Origin: an uncultured Algibacter sp.
Lineage (GTDB): Bacteria; Bacteroidota; Bacteroidia; Flavobacteriales; Flavobacteriaceae
Direction of reading: 5' to 3'
Assembly: GCA_947499935.1 (NCBI GenBank)
Contig: CANMQH010000009.1
Location: 1 to 64,000 of the forward strand
Length of the DNA: 64,000 bases
Of the stretch, positions 26,536 through 37,207 are shown piece by piece. The notes under the pieces are model-generated. The model was not told where the DNA came from. It ran no database searches and worked only from the letters and a program-made list of their open reading frames with translations. A program made the position numbers and the translations under genes. Each line of letters starts with the position of its first letter. The stretch's first letter is position 1.

Positions 26536-28599
26536 TTAATTTTCTAATTTTTTTAGATAGTAATCATAAATAGCAAATTGTGACCTTACTTTCTTTTTAT
26601 TATTAACTTTATAACTATTGTCTTGAGAATCATTTAATAATCTGGCTTTTACATTATCATTCCAACAGATATTAAATGTATCTATAATTTCTTTCTTAAT
26701 ATCTTCATCATAAATAGGGCAGCTTACCTCTACTCTATTTTCAATATTTCTAGTCATCCAATCTGCGGATGAAATATATAATTTACTATCGCCATTATTT
26801 CCGAAAATATAAATCCTAGAGTGCTCTAAAAACTTATCTACAACACTAATAACTTCAATATTATCACTCATGCCTTTAACGCCTGGTATTAAAGAGCAAA
26901 TACCTCTTACAATCATTTGAATTTTAACCCCTGCTCTGCTAGCCTCGTAAAGTTTATCAATCATAGTATAACTTGAGATACTATTCATTTTTAACCGTAT
27001 AAGACCTTCTTTACCATTTTTAACACTTAATATTTCATTATCAATAAGCTTAAACACCTCTTTTTGTGTATAATGAGGAGATACTATAAGATGTTTATAT
27101 CTGTAAATCCTATAATTAGTTTCAAAAAAACTGAATATCTTATTGACATCCTTTAGTATCTTTTGGTTAGATGTAAACAACGTATAATCGGTATAAATTT
27201 TTGCTGTAGACTCGTTAAAATTTCCTGTACTAATAAAACCATAACGCTTTACTTTTTTACCTTCTTGACGTTCTATAACACACATTTTACTGTGTACTTT
27301 AAGCCCCGTAACACCAAATATTAGATTAACACCTTTGGATTGCATTTGCTCTGCATAATCAATATTGGCTTGTTCATCAAACCTAGCACGCAGTTCTATA
27401 GATACGGTTACCGATTTACCATTAATAGCTGCATTCATTAAAGAACTCGCTATATGAGAAATTTCAGCAAGCCTGTATATGGTTATTTTAATGGTTTTAA
27501 CGTTTGGATCTAAAGCCGCTTCTCTTAAAAACTTAACAACATACGAGAAGGTTTGATATGGTGCATGCAGTAAATAATCTTTTTTTGAAATGGCTTCAAA
27601 TATACTTTCTTGAAAATTAAGTCCTTTTATGGGTAGTGCTTCTATTTTATCATACAAAAGGTCTGTTCTTCCTAAACTAGGAAATCCCATATAATCTCTT
27701 CGATTATGATAACGCCCTCCAGGAATAATACTATCTGTACCATCTATACCCATTTTAGACATAAGATACTGTAGTGTTTCTTTATGGATTGTTTTATCGT
27801 AAACAAACCTTACAGGTTCTCCTACTTGCCTGTGTTTTACGCTATCGGAAATTTTATCTATAAAACTTTTACTTAAATCACTTTCAAAATCTAGCTCACC
27901 ATCTCTAGTAATTTTAATCATATGAGCCGAAATATTTTGGTAATTAAAAATATTAAAAATATCGCTTAAACAATAACGTAATAAATCATCAATAATAATG
28001 ATAAAGCTCTTATCGCCTTGCTTTGGTAATTCTACAAATCTATCTACAGATTTTGGTATTTCTATTAAAGCAAATTGTTTTTTATCTCCTGGCATTAACA
28101 TACGTACTGCTAAATAAGCAGCACTATCATTAAGGTTAGGAATAACAACTGAGTCGTTAAGAATTATAGTAACTAAAGCAGGACTTACCGTTCTAATAAA
28201 ATATTGTTTTATATAATCGCGTTGGGTGTCATCAATTTGGGTTTCGTCAATGACATAAATATTTTCGTCTTTAAGTCGTTTATCTATAGTATCTAAAATA
28301 GTTAAGCTTTCTGCTTGTTGTTTAATAACAATTTGTGTTATTATATCTAATAATTCTTTAGCTCTAATACCACCAAGCTCATTTTTACCACCCTTTCCGG
28401 CTTCTACTATTCGTTTTACTGTGGCGTATCTTACCTTAAAAAACTCATCTAAATTATTAGAAAAAATACCCAAAAAACGGAGTCTTTCAATTAGAGGTAC
28501 ACTATCATCTGCTGCTTCTTGTAATACTCTTGCATTAAATTGTAACCAACTTATCTCTCTATTTACATAGCTATTATTAAGGTTGTCCGTCTTAGTCAT
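26536..28599 (-). CDS. ppk1: Polyphosphate kinase 1
   Basis: 687 residues, typical. N-terminal YVNREISWLQFNARVLQEA, the phosphohistidine site in GLKVHSKMCVIER, GFISTGNFNESTAKIYTDYTLFT, and the second histidine region LEHSRIYIFGNNGDSKLYISSAD all match PPK1. It makes polyphosphate from ATP at the inner membrane. Upstream gene of the ppk-ppx pair. Confidence 0.95.
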   Translation of the reverse strand: MTKTDNLNNSYVNREISWLQFNARVLQEAADDSVPLIERLRFLGIFSNNLDEFFKVRYATVKRIVEAGKGGKNELGGIRAKELLDIITQIVIKQQAESLTILDTIDKRLKDENIYVIDETQIDDTQRDYIKQYFIRTVSPALVTIILNDSVVIPNLNDSAAYLAVRMLMPGDKKQFALIEIPKSVDRFVELPKQGDKSFIIIIDDLLRYCLSDIFNIFNYQNISAHMIKITRDGELDFESDLSKSFIDKISDSVKHRQVGEPVRFVYDKTIHKETLQYLMSKMGIDGTDSIIPGGRYHNRRDYMGFPSLGRTDLLYDKIEALPIKGLNFQESIFEAISKKDYLLHAPYQTFSYVVKFLREAALDPNVKTIKITIYRLAEISHIASSLMNAAINGKSVTVSIELRARFDEQANIDYAEQMQSKGVNLIFGVTGLKVHSKMCVIERQEGKKVKRYGFISTGNFNESTAKIYTDYTLFTSNQKILKDVNKIFSFFETNYRIYRYKHLIVSPHYTQKEVFKLIDNEILSVKNGKEGLIRLKMNSISSYTMIDKLYEASRAGVKIQMIVRGICSLIPGVKGMSDNIEVISVVDKFLEHSRIYIFGNNGDSKLYISSADWMTRNIENRVEVSCPIYDEDIKKEIIDTFNICWNDNVKARLLNDSQDNSYKVNNKKKVRSQFAIYDYYLKKLEN

Positions 28600-28629
28600 T
28601 AAATTACTTTAAAGGTTTTAATTTGAAAA

Positions 28630-28637
28630 CAAATATA
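28630..28637 (-). promoter_or_regulatory. Putative -7 element TATATTTG for ppk1
   Basis: TAnnTTTG match on the minus strand, 30 nt before the ppk1 ATG. No clear -33. Confidence 0.35.
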
Positions 28638-28706
28638 TTCTATTTCGTATTAATAGTATCGTTAAATAAAGAATATGAACTTGCTAAAGTTTGTTTACCT
28701 ACTACA

Positions 28707-29192
28707 TTATTTTAAATCTCTTGGAAAAATAGTCTTCAAAGTTTTTCCTTGTTTTAAATCTTCCCAATAATCTGTGTTAAACTCTATAATAACAAATCCA
28801 CAAGTAGGCACATTATCTATGTCTTTATCTCCAAAGGTATTTACAAAAGCTGTTATAGCATGATTGTGTCCAAAAATCATGAGGTTATTTATAGAATTAT
28901 CACAGTTTTTAATAACATTAATAAGGTTTTCTCCTGAAAAATCATATAACTCATGATTTAACTGAACAATACTTTTATCAATATTTAGATTGGTAATAAA
29001 TATGTCGGACGTTGTTTTTGCTCGTTTAGCATCACTAGACATGAGCTTATCTACAACTATTTTTTGTTTAGCTACATAATTAGAAATTAAGTTAGCATCT
29101 TCTATACCTCTATCATTTAATGGACGTTCATGATCAATAACGTTATATTTCCATGACGATTTTGCATGTCTTACTAATATTAGATTTTTCAT
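28707..29192 (-). CDS. SixA-like histidine phosphatase
   Basis: 161 residues. The catalytic motif RHAKSSW (residues 8-14) and MSSDAKRAKTTSDIF, plus the second histidine in MIFGHNHAITAFV, identify a small histidine-phosphatase-superfamily protein of SixA type. SixA removes phosphate from phosphohistidine in phosphorelay proteins; flavobacterial members may instead act on small phosphates. It is separated from ppk1 by 107 bases and may be transcribed separately. Confidence 0.85.
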   Translation of the reverse strand: MKNLILVRHAKSSWKYNVIDHERPLNDRGIEDANLISNYVAKQKIVVDKLMSSDAKRAKTTSDIFITNLNIDKSIVQLNHELYDFSGENLINVIKNCDNSINNLMIFGHNHAITAFVNTFGDKDIDNVPTCGFVIIEFNTDYWEDLKQGKTLKTIFPRDLK

Positions 29193-29697
29193 AAATATTT
29201 AATTAAATATACATTAACGATTAAGCGCTATTTTTATGATTTAAAACTGTTTTTTATTGTTAATTATTATGCCTTACAATCAATCCTTATTTTAAGGTTA
29301 GAAAACGCTTAAATACGACAACTAAATTAAAGTAAAAATCGATGAAATTCACCTTTTTTTAACATTTAGTCGGTTTTTTTAGTGATTGAACAACTTTTTT
29401 TGATTGCATTATGGCTTATGTTTTTATTAGCTGTGCCTACTGAATTTTCAATAGTTTTATGAACCTAATTCAAAGTCTCTCACATAGTTCTACCATTGGT
29501 TTACAATGTGCATTCACCTATAAATCCATTCCCTTAAATTTTATACAGATTCCTAATCGGTATGACCTGTTGTGAGATATTTTTACCTAAAACCAAGTTT
29601 TAGATTTTTAAATGTAAATAATGATAATTGTAAAATTGAAAATCAAATTTTGAATCCTTTAAATCAGTTTTTAACATCAAAGGGAAACTACGGTATT
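29193..29697. other. Intergenic region upstream of the HYR-repeat adhesin
   Basis: About 505 bases between divergent genes. The upstream frame of the adhesin is open to 29572 but contains no better start. I see no promoter consensus, terminator or RNA gene with confidence; poly-T runs occur at 29347 and 29370. Confidence 0.4.
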
Positions 29698-32600
29698 ATG
29701 AAATTAAAAATTACGCAAATTCTTTTAATAGCGAGCATAACATTGTCATTCAATGTATTTTCACAACAATCACCCTCTATACAAACTGGAGTAACATTTC
29801 AATGGGCTGATACGCAAACTGTAAATAGTGACCCTGCTACCATTTCCTCAGTAACCGTAGATGGCACTGTATATAATACGTTTGTGGTTCCTTCTGGATA
29901 CGAAATGACGCAATTAGGTCCAGATGGTCATGGTCCAAATAGAATATTAAGAAATGGCGTATTGCTTGCAACTGCTAGTGATGTTCCTAACTGGAGTAAT
30001 ATTGCACTCGCAGCTTTTCAAGATAAAAATCTAAACCATTTTTTCACTTCCAATCCTAATGGTAGAAATATATGCTTAGATTTTGATGCTATAGAAACAA
30101 CAGATGCACAAAAACAAACCATATTTTACAATCCAACAATTCCTTCTAACGAAGGTGGAATTATAGCAGTTACAGAGCGTAATGCAAACAACTGCTTTCA
30201 TATTGCAATATATGGTACACCTGTAGGTGGTGGAGTAACACAATTATTGGGAGAAACTTTTATTAGGTCTAATGAAAATGCACTTCAAGGTCCTGTATTA
30301 ATCAATCAAGAGCCTAATCCCGATACAGATTATTGGAAAGTTGATCGTGTAACAGAAAATAATGGTACTATTGGCATTGGGTTATTCTATTTAAGTGATA
30401 TTGTTCCTTTAGGTTCAAAAATTTCTAGAATAGAGTTTAACGCGGCATCTAGAGATCATGGTGATGGAAAATTTTTCTTGCTACAAAAATATGCTATAGA
30501 TAGAAATGAAATAAATTGCTTAGACGAAACTTACAATGGCGATTTAGACCTTGGAAATAATGTGCCAGATAACTCAACTTACAGTCTTGTTTCTGGTCCA
30601 TCTGTACCTGGCCAAGCATTTGTACTTAATAATGATGGAACATATTCATATACGCCGCCATTAGGTTTTGTTGGAGATGTTACTTTTAGATATCAAGTAT
30701 GCTTACCAGCTCCAAACACATCTGAATGTGATAGTGCTACGGTAACATTGTCTTATGTTGATTTACCAACTGAACCTGAAATAGAAGTTTCTTGTGGTGC
30801 TACCAATAACGATTTCACAATTTCTGTGATAAATCATGACAGTGCATCTAATTATGAATATTCTATTAACAACGGTCCTTTTCAAACTTCTCCAGATTTT
30901 ACAGGCTTACCAGAAGGTAGCTATAACCTTGTTGTAAGAACGGCTTTTTCAAATTGTTTAAGATCGTTTAATAGCGGACCAATAATTTTAGATAATTTAG
31001 AACTTAGCGGTTCAGCTAATGATATATCATGTCCAGAAAATACTAACGGAACGATAGATATTACTGTTTCTGGAGGAGCCTCTCCGTATACATACAGTTG
31101 GAGTAATTCTAAAACTTCCGAAGATTTGAATAATCTTTCTGATGGTCTTTACACGGTTACTGTAACAGATGCCAATGGTTGTACAATTACAGGCGATTTT
31201 ACAGTTTCTGTATTACCAGATAACGAAGACCCTATTATTACAACATGTCCAGAGCCTGTATCTGTAACTGCAGATGCTGGTATTTGTGGCACTTTAGCAA
31301 CCAATGTTACTTTAGGAGGACCAACATTTACAGATAATTGTACAGGGGCAACGGCTAGTAACAATGCGCCAGATACCTTCCCTGTTGGTATAACTACTGT
31401 AATTTGGACAGTAACCGATGACGCTGGTAATACAACCACTTGCGAGCAAACCGTAACTGTAACAGATAACGAAGACCCTATTATTACAACATGTCCAGAG
31501 CCTGTATCTGTAACGACAGATGCTGGTATTTGTGGCACTTTAGCAACCAATGTTACTTTAGGAGAACCTATATTTACAGATAATTGTACAGGGGCAACGG
31601 CTAGTAACAATGCGCCAGATACCTTCCCTGTTGGTATAACTACTGTAATTTGGACAGTAACCGATGACGCTGGTAATACAACCACTTGCGAGCAAACTGT
31701 AACTGTAACAGATAACGAAGACCCTATTATTACAACATGTCCAGAGCCTGTATCTGTAACGGCAGATGCTGGTATTTGTGGCACTTTAGCAACCAATGTT
31801 ACTTTAGGGGAACCAACATTTACAGATAATTGTACAGGGGCTTCGGCTAGTAACAATGCGCCAGACACCTTCCCTGTTGGAGTTACTACCGTAATTTGGA
31901 CAGTAACCGATGCCGCTGGTAATACAGCCACTTGTGAGCAAACCGTAACTGTAACAGATAACGAAGACCCTATTATAACTACATGTCCAGAACCTGTATC
32001 AGTAACTGCAGATACTGGTATTTGTGGCACATTAGCAACTAATGTTTCTTTAGGAGAACCTACTTTTACAGATAATTGTACAGGGGCAACGGCTAGTAAC
32101 AATACGCCAGACACCTTCCCTGTTGGAGTTACTACCGTAATTTGGACAGTAACCGATGCTGCTGGTAATACAGCCACTTGTGAGCAAACCGTAACTGTAA
32201 CAGATAACGAATACCCTATTATAACTACATGCCCAGAGCCTGTATCTGTAACTGCTGATGCTGGTATTTGTGGCACTTTAGCAACCAATGTTACTTTAGG
32301 AGAACCAACATTTACAGATAATTGTACAGGGGCTTCGGCTAGTAACAATGCGCCAGGCACCTTCCCTGTTGGAGTCACTACTGTAATTTGGACAGTAACC
32401 GATGCCGCTGGTAATACAGCCACTTGCGAGCAAACCGTAACTGTAACAGATAACGAAGACCCTATTATAACTACATGCCCAGAACCTGTATCTGTAACGG
32501 CAGATGCTGGTATTTGTGGCATTTTAGCAACCAATGTTACTTTAGGAGAACCTATATTTACAGATAATTGTACAGGGGCTACGGCTAGTAACAATGCGCC

Positions 32601-34230
32601 AGACACCTTCCCTGTTGGAGTTACTATTGTAATTTGGACAATAACCGATGCCGCTGGTAATACAGCCACTTGCGAGCAAACCGTAACTGTAACAGATAAC
32701 GAAGCCCCAATTATAACACAATGTCCAGAACCTGTATCTGTAACGGCAGATGCTGGTATTTGTGGCACTTTAGCAACCAATGTTACTTTAGGAGAACCAA
32801 CATTTACAGATAATTGTACAGGGGCAACGGCTAGTAACAATGCGCCAGACACCTTCCTTGTTGGAGTTACTACTGTAATTTGGACAGTAACCGATGCTGC
32901 TGGTAACACTACCACTTGCGAGCAAACGGTAACTGTAACCGATAACGAAGACCCTATTATAACTACATGCCCAGAGCCTGTATCTGTAACGGCAGATGCT
33001 GGTATTTGTGGCACTTTAGCAACCAATGTTACTTTAGGAGAACCAACATTTACAGATAATTGTACAGGGGCTACGGCTAGTAACAATGCGCCAGACACCT
33101 TCCCTGTTGGAGTTACTATTGTAATTTGGACAGTAACCGATGCTGTTGGTAACACAACTACTTGCGAGCAAACGGTAACTGTAACAGATAACTCCCCTCC
33201 TACATTCGTAGAAACTCTACCTGAAAATGCAATACATGAGTGTGATGATGTTCCTGATGCCGATATATTGACTGCCATAGATAATTGTGGGTCTGCTAAT
33301 GTAATTTTTAACGAAACTAGAATTGATGGTTCATGTGTATCTAACTATGTACTAACTCGTGAATGGGTTGCAACAGATACAAATGGAATAATTACTACAC
33401 ACACACAAACTATAACTATTCAAGATACTAAAGCGCCACAACCAACAACTGAAATCGACGCTTCTATAACTGTAGATTGCGATAATATACCAGATGCAAC
33501 AACAGTTGAATTTGAGGATAATTGTTCTGTAGATATCATTATTGATTTCAATGAAACAAACACATTTGATGAAACTAATCCCACAGATTATGAGATTACA
33601 AGAACTTGGATTGTTTCAGACGTATGTGATAATGAAGAAACATTTACACAAACCATTACAGTAATTTTAAGTAATTCTTCAACTTTAGTTAATGATAGAC
33701 GATGTTCTGATGATGGAGTCATCAATTTAAATAATTATTTAAATAACAATCAAACGGAAGGTACTTGGACATTAATTGAAGGAGAAGCTTTTATAGATGA
33801 AAATATATTCGACCCAGAAAATATTGCTTTAGGAGATTATATATTTACATATACATCTATAGATAACGGTTGCTTAAATACTGTTGAACTTACCATAGAA
33901 ATTCATGACGAATGTGTAGTGCTTCCTTGTGGTAGAGACGATGTTGTTATTTCTAAAGTCGTAACTCCAAATGGAGACAGGCACAATGAATTCTTCACTG
34001 TAACTGGTATTGATACATGTAATTTCACAGTCGAATTACAAATATTCAATCGATGGGGAGCAAAAATTTACGATAATTCTAATTATCAAAATGATTGGAA
34101 TGGTTTTGTTAGTAAAGCATCTGTTGGACAAGCAGACCAAGTACCAAACGGCACCTATTTCTATATTATAAATCTAAAAAACAGTGGATTAGAACCTATA
34201 TCTAAAGCCTTTTACGTAGGAACTAAATAA
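29698..34230 (+). CDS. Giant T9SS-secreted adhesin with SprB and HYR repeats
   Basis: 1510 residues from ATG 29698 (signal peptide to about residue 22, NVFSQQ). A frame-extending upstream start at 29572 gives 42 unrelated residues and is rejected. Order: N-terminal unrecognised domain (1-290), cadherin-like module (about 300-360), one SprB-type repeat (about 438-505; ANDISCPEN, SGGASPYTYSW), eight HYR repeats of 82 residues (508-1163), two more diverged HYR-like modules, and a type B T9SS sorting domain (VVTPNGDRHNEFF ... FNRWGAKIYDN ... FYVGTK). SprB is the gliding adhesin of Flavobacterium, so a surface adhesin role is likely. The following PorP/SprF and OmpA genes form its usual operon. 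Confidence 0.9.
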   Translation: MKLKITQILLIASITLSFNVFSQQSPSIQTGVTFQWADTQTVNSDPATISSVTVDGTVYNTFVVPSGYEMTQLGPDGHGPNRILRNGVLLATASDVPNWSNIALAAFQDKNLNHFFTSNPNGRNICLDFDAIETTDAQKQTIFYNPTIPSNEGGIIAVTERNANNCFHIAIYGTPVGGGVTQLLGETFIRSNENALQGPVLINQEPNPDTDYWKVDRVTENNGTIGIGLFYLSDIVPLGSKISRIEFNAASRDHGDGKFFLLQKYAIDRNEINCLDETYNGDLDLGNNVPDNSTYSLVSGPSVPGQAFVLNNDGTYSYTPPLGFVGDVTFRYQVCLPAPNTSECDSATVTLSYVDLPTEPEIEVSCGATNNDFTISVINHDSASNYEYSINNGPFQTSPDFTGLPEGSYNLVVRTAFSNCLRSFNSGPIILDNLELSGSANDISCPENTNGTIDITVSGGASPYTYSWSNSKTSEDLNNLSDGLYTVTVTDANGCTITGDFTVSVLPDNEDPIITTCPEPVSVTADAGICGTLATNVTLGGPTFTDNCTGATASNNAPDTFPVGITTVIWTVTDDAGNTTTCEQTVTVTDNEDPIITTCPEPVSVTTDAGICGTLATNVTLGEPIFTDNCTGATASNNAPDTFPVGITTVIWTVTDDAGNTTTCEQTVTVTDNEDPIITTCPEPVSVTADAGICGTLATNVTLGEPTFTDNCTGASASNNAPDTFPVGVTTVIWTVTDAAGNTATCEQTVTVTDNEDPIITTCPEPVSVTADTGICGTLATNVSLGEPTFTDNCTGATASNNTPDTFPVGVTTVIWTVTDAAGNTATCEQTVTVTDNEYPIITTCPEPVSVTADAGICGTLATNVTLGEPTFTDNCTGASASNNAPGTFPVGVTTVIWTVTDAAGNTATCEQTVTVTDNEDPIITTCPEPVSVTADAGICGILATNVTLGEPIFTDNCTGATASNNAPDTFPVGVTIVIWTITDAAGNTATCEQTVTVTDNEAPIITQCPEPVSVTADAGICGTLATNVTLGEPTFTDNCTGATASNNAPDTFLVGVTTVIWTVTDAAGNTTTCEQTVTVTDNEDPIITTCPEPVSVTADAGICGTLATNVTLGEPTFTDNCTGATASNNAPDTFPVGVTIVIWTVTDAVGNTTTCEQTVTVTDNSPPTFVETLPENAIHECDDVPDADILTAIDNCGSANVIFNETRIDGSCVSNYVLTREWVATDTNGIITTHTQTITIQDTKAPQPTTEIDASITVDCDNIPDATTVEFEDNCSVDIIIDFNETNTFDETNPTDYEITRTWIVSDVCDNEETFTQTITVILSNSSTLVNDRRCSDDGVINLNNYLNNNQTEGTWTLIEGEAFIDENIFDPENIALGDYIFTYTSIDNGCLNTVELTIEIHDECVVLPCGRDDVVISKVVTPNGDRHNEFFTVTGIDTCNFTVELQIFNRWGAKIYDNSNYQNDWNGFVSKASVGQADQVPNGTYFYIINLKNSGLEPISKAFYVGTK
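31219..33187 (+). repeat. Eight tandem 246-nt repeats encoding HYR domains
   Basis: Repeats start near 31219, 31465, 31711, 31957, 32203, 32449, 32695 and 32941, each exactly 246 nt (82 codons). They begin with a GATAACGAAGACCC-type junction and are nearly identical at base level, with only scattered single changes. Each copy has two cysteine pairs (TCPEP/GICG and DNCTG/TTCEQ). Confidence 0.95.
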
Positions 34231-34244
34231 ACCAAATTACGATT

Positions 34245-35180
34245 ATGAAATTATTGAAATCATATATCATCATTTTTATACTGATAAATTGTTGGGATGC
34301 AGTTGCTCAACAATTACCGCAATTTACGCAGTATATGTATAATACTATTTCTATAAACCCTGCTTATGCTGGTAGTAGAGAAACATTAAGTATTGTTGGG
34401 CTTCATAGAAGTCAATGGGTAGGTTTAGATGGTGGTCCTACAACACAAACATTATCTGTTCACACCCCTTTAAGAAATGACAGAATAGGTTTAGGTCTAT
34501 CGTTTATTAATGATAAACTTGGATATGAAAACTTCACATATTTATATGGCGATTTTTCATATACACTACCCATAGGACAAAAAGCTAAGCTAGCATTTGG
34601 AGCAAAAGGTGGTTTTACGCAATATCATATAGATCAAGAACTTTTAGATGACCCAGCTGTTATAAATGATCCTTTTTTTAATGATGTTTCTAATCGTTGG
34701 AGTCCAAATATAGGTCTTGGAGCATATTTACATACCAACACATGGTATTTAGGTTTATCTGCACCTCGTATATTAAATACGGATTACAATAACGGAAAGA
34801 ATGGAGATGTTGACTTTGTAGCTTTAGAACGTGTTAGTTATTATTTTACAGGAGGCTATGTTTTTGATATAAGCCAGAATACAAAATTTAAACCATCCAT
34901 GCTTTTAAAAGCAACTAATGGTGCTCCTTTATCTTTTGATGTGACAGCAAATTTTTTATTTAATGATACCTTTTGGCTTGGTGCATCATATAGAATTAAT
35001 GAAGCTGCCGAAGCTATTGGTGCCATTGCAGATTTTCAAGTTTCAAAACAATTTCGTATTGGCTATGCTTATGAATATCCTATCTCAGAATTAAGCGCAT
35101 ATACAAGTGGAACACATGAAATCTTACTCATGTTCGAAGTATTTAAAAGTAAACGTATTAAATCACCTAGGTTCTTCTAA
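34245..35180 (+). CDS. PorP/SprF family type IX secretion outer-membrane protein
   Basis: 311 residues with signal peptide (ending AVAQQ). FTQYMYNTISINPAYAGSRE (residues 26-45) is the family hallmark, followed by LSIVGLHRSQWVGLDGGPTTQ and a C-terminal beta-barrel with strands such as FRIGYAYEYPIS. SprF is needed for secretion of SprB; PorP-type partners attach to the type B sorting domain cargo. It starts 14 nt after the adhesin stop and ends 11 nt before the OmpA gene, consistent with one transcript dedicated to that cargo. Confidence 0.9.
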   Translation: MKLLKSYIIIFILINCWDAVAQQLPQFTQYMYNTISINPAYAGSRETLSIVGLHRSQWVGLDGGPTTQTLSVHTPLRNDRIGLGLSFINDKLGYENFTYLYGDFSYTLPIGQKAKLAFGAKGGFTQYHIDQELLDDPAVINDPFFNDVSNRWSPNIGLGAYLHTNTWYLGLSAPRILNTDYNNGKNGDVDFVALERVSYYFTGGYVFDISQNTKFKPSMLLKATNGAPLSFDVTANFLFNDTFWLGASYRINEAAEAIGAIADFQVSKQFRIGYAYEYPISELSAYTSGTHEILLMFEVFKSKRIKSPRFF

Positions 35181-35191
35181 ATAAAGTTTTT

Positions 35192-37105
35192 ATGAAAACA
35201 AAATTTTTAATATTAGTTATAGTTCTGTTTACAGCTCCTACATTTTCGCAAACAAAATTAGCAGACAAGTTCTTTGGTAATTATGCTTATGTAAAAGCTA
35301 GTGAACTCTATGAGAAAGCTTATGAAGATGGAGACGAAAGCTTACATGTTTTAACACGTTTAGGAGATTGTTATTATAATAATTCTAACTCAGAACAAGC
35401 TGTAAAATGGTATTCGAAAGCAGTTGAAAAACACACAAAAACTCCTGCTGAATATGTATTTAAGTATATACAATCATTAAAAAGTCTTGGGAATTATAAT
35501 GAGGCTAACGATTGGACAAAAACCTTTAATGAGCGTTATGGTATAGAAAGAAAAAAACAAGCAACACATAGCACAGATAGTTATAACGATTTACTTTCAA
35601 GTAAAAAAAATGAAATTATTGAAGTTATTAATTTACCTCTAAATTCTGATTTATCAGATTTTGGCTCATTTGTTTACAATGATAAATTATATTATGCATC
35701 CTCTAAAAATGCTAGTGGTTCTGGTTTATATGCATGGACTAAAGAACCGTTTTTGGATTTATTTCAAGTTGATGTTGAAGAAAATGAAGGTCAATTAAAA
35801 TTTGGCACTCAAGATGCTATTAAATCATCAAATATCAATACAGATTATCATGAAGCCTCTGTAGCGATTACTAAAGATGGTAAAACTTTATATTTTACAC
35901 GTGATAATGTCACTAGAAAAAATAATTTAGATTATGATAGAAAAGGCACTACACATTTAAAAATATACAAAGCGACAAAAATTGATGGTGTTTGGAAAAA
36001 TATTAAAGAACTACCATTTAATGATAATGTTTATTCTACTGGTCATCCAGCTTTAAGTGTAAATAATAAAAAACTCTACTTTGTTTCAGACCGAAAAGGT
36101 GGTTTTGGAGGAACAGACATTTACGAGGTAGATATTTTAGAAAACAATAAATTTAGCAAACCCAAAAATTTAGGTGATAAAATAAACACATTAGGCAGAG
36201 AAATGTTTCCTTTTGTAAGTAAAGATAGTACCTTTTATTTCTCATCCGATGGGCATTTAAATATTGGCTTATTAGATGTTTTTAAATCTAATATCATTAA
36301 AAATCTTTCAGCTGAACCCGAAAATTTAGGTGCACCATTTAATAGTGGTTATGATGACTTTGCTTTTTTTATAGACTCAGATAAAGAAAACAAAAGAGGG
36401 TATTTTTCTTCTAACAGACCAGGAGGAAAAGGAAATGACGACATCTACAGTTTTAGTGCATACGAGTGTGCCCAAATTATTAGCGGTATTGCTAGAAATA
36501 AAGAAACTAACGGCGTATTACCAAATACACTAGTAAGACTTATTAATGAGTCTGGTAAAGTCATTAACGAAGTTAATACTAACGAAGAAGGGTTTTATAC
36601 ATTTAATGTTGATTGCAATAAAAAATACATTGTTGTTGGATCTAAACAAGATTTTTTAGAAGATAAAAAAGAATTAATTTTAGGAAAAGAGCATAACAAT
36701 ATTATTAGTGCTGATTTATTTTTAGAACCATTGATTAAAAATAATAAAATAGTAATTAATCCTATTTTCTTTGACTTTGATAAATGGAATATAAGAACCG
36801 ATGCCGAGTATGAGTTAGAAAAGGTTATTGATGTACTTCGTGCGCACCCAGAGATGATTATTAAAATTGAATCTCATACTGATAGTAGAGGTAGCACAAA
36901 ATATAATTTAAAACTATCAAACAAAAGAGCCCAATCCAGTAATAATTATATAACCTCTAGAGGTATAGCCAGTAACCGAATAATAAGTGCTAAAGGCTTT
37001 GGAGAAGATAAATTATTAAACAACTGTGCTAATGGTATAAAATGTTCTGATGAAGAACACCAACTTAACAGGCGTACAGACTTTATAATTGTCAAAAGGA
37101 ATTAA
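35192..37105 (+). CDS. OmpA-family protein with TPR and PD40 repeats
   Basis: 637 residues. Signal peptide (MKTKFLILVIVLFTAPTFSQ), TPR-like helices (about 24-110), PD40/WD40-like blades (about 160-420, e.g. KTLYFTRDN, KKLYFVSDRKGGFGGTDIYE, GYFSSNRPGGKGNDDIY), a carboxypeptidase-regulatory-like module (about 430-500), and a C-terminal OmpA domain (FFDFDKWNIR ... IESHTDSRGSTKYN ... SNKRAQSSNNYI). The OmpA part binds peptidoglycan. This architecture is regularly third after a T9SS adhesin and PorP/SprF. It resembles PorE-like components that link the secretion machinery to the cell wall, but may be specific for this adhesin. Confidence 0.9.
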   Translation: MKTKFLILVIVLFTAPTFSQTKLADKFFGNYAYVKASELYEKAYEDGDESLHVLTRLGDCYYNNSNSEQAVKWYSKAVEKHTKTPAEYVFKYIQSLKSLGNYNEANDWTKTFNERYGIERKKQATHSTDSYNDLLSSKKNEIIEVINLPLNSDLSDFGSFVYNDKLYYASSKNASGSGLYAWTKEPFLDLFQVDVEENEGQLKFGTQDAIKSSNINTDYHEASVAITKDGKTLYFTRDNVTRKNNLDYDRKGTTHLKIYKATKIDGVWKNIKELPFNDNVYSTGHPALSVNNKKLYFVSDRKGGFGGTDIYEVDILENNKFSKPKNLGDKINTLGREMFPFVSKDSTFYFSSDGHLNIGLLDVFKSNIIKNLSAEPENLGAPFNSGYDDFAFFIDSDKENKRGYFSSNRPGGKGNDDIYSFSAYECAQIISGIARNKETNGVLPNTLVRLINESGKVINEVNTNEEGFYTFNVDCNKKYIVVGSKQDFLEDKKELILGKEHNNIISADLFLEPLIKNNKIVINPIFFDFDKWNIRTDAEYELEKVIDVLRAHPEMIIKIESHTDSRGSTKYNLKLSNKRAQSSNNYITSRGIASNRIISAKGFGEDKLLNNCANGIKCSDEEHQLNRRTDFIIVKRN

Positions 37106-37207
37106 AACTAAGTACTTACTATACTAGATTATATTTAACATTGTATTACAAACGCCGCCAACTAACAATATAAATACTCAGGTTAGTACGCAATGAATGA
37201 ACAATAT

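Noticed and set aside
29572..29697. Earlier start for the HYR adhesin
   Set aside because: It would put 42 unrelated residues before a clear signal peptide that begins at 29698.
31149..33278. 709-codon open frame antisense to the HYR repeats
   Set aside because: It exists because eight near-identical repeats lack stops in that frame; its translation is a low-complexity periodic copy of the sense repeats, and the sense protein has clear domains.
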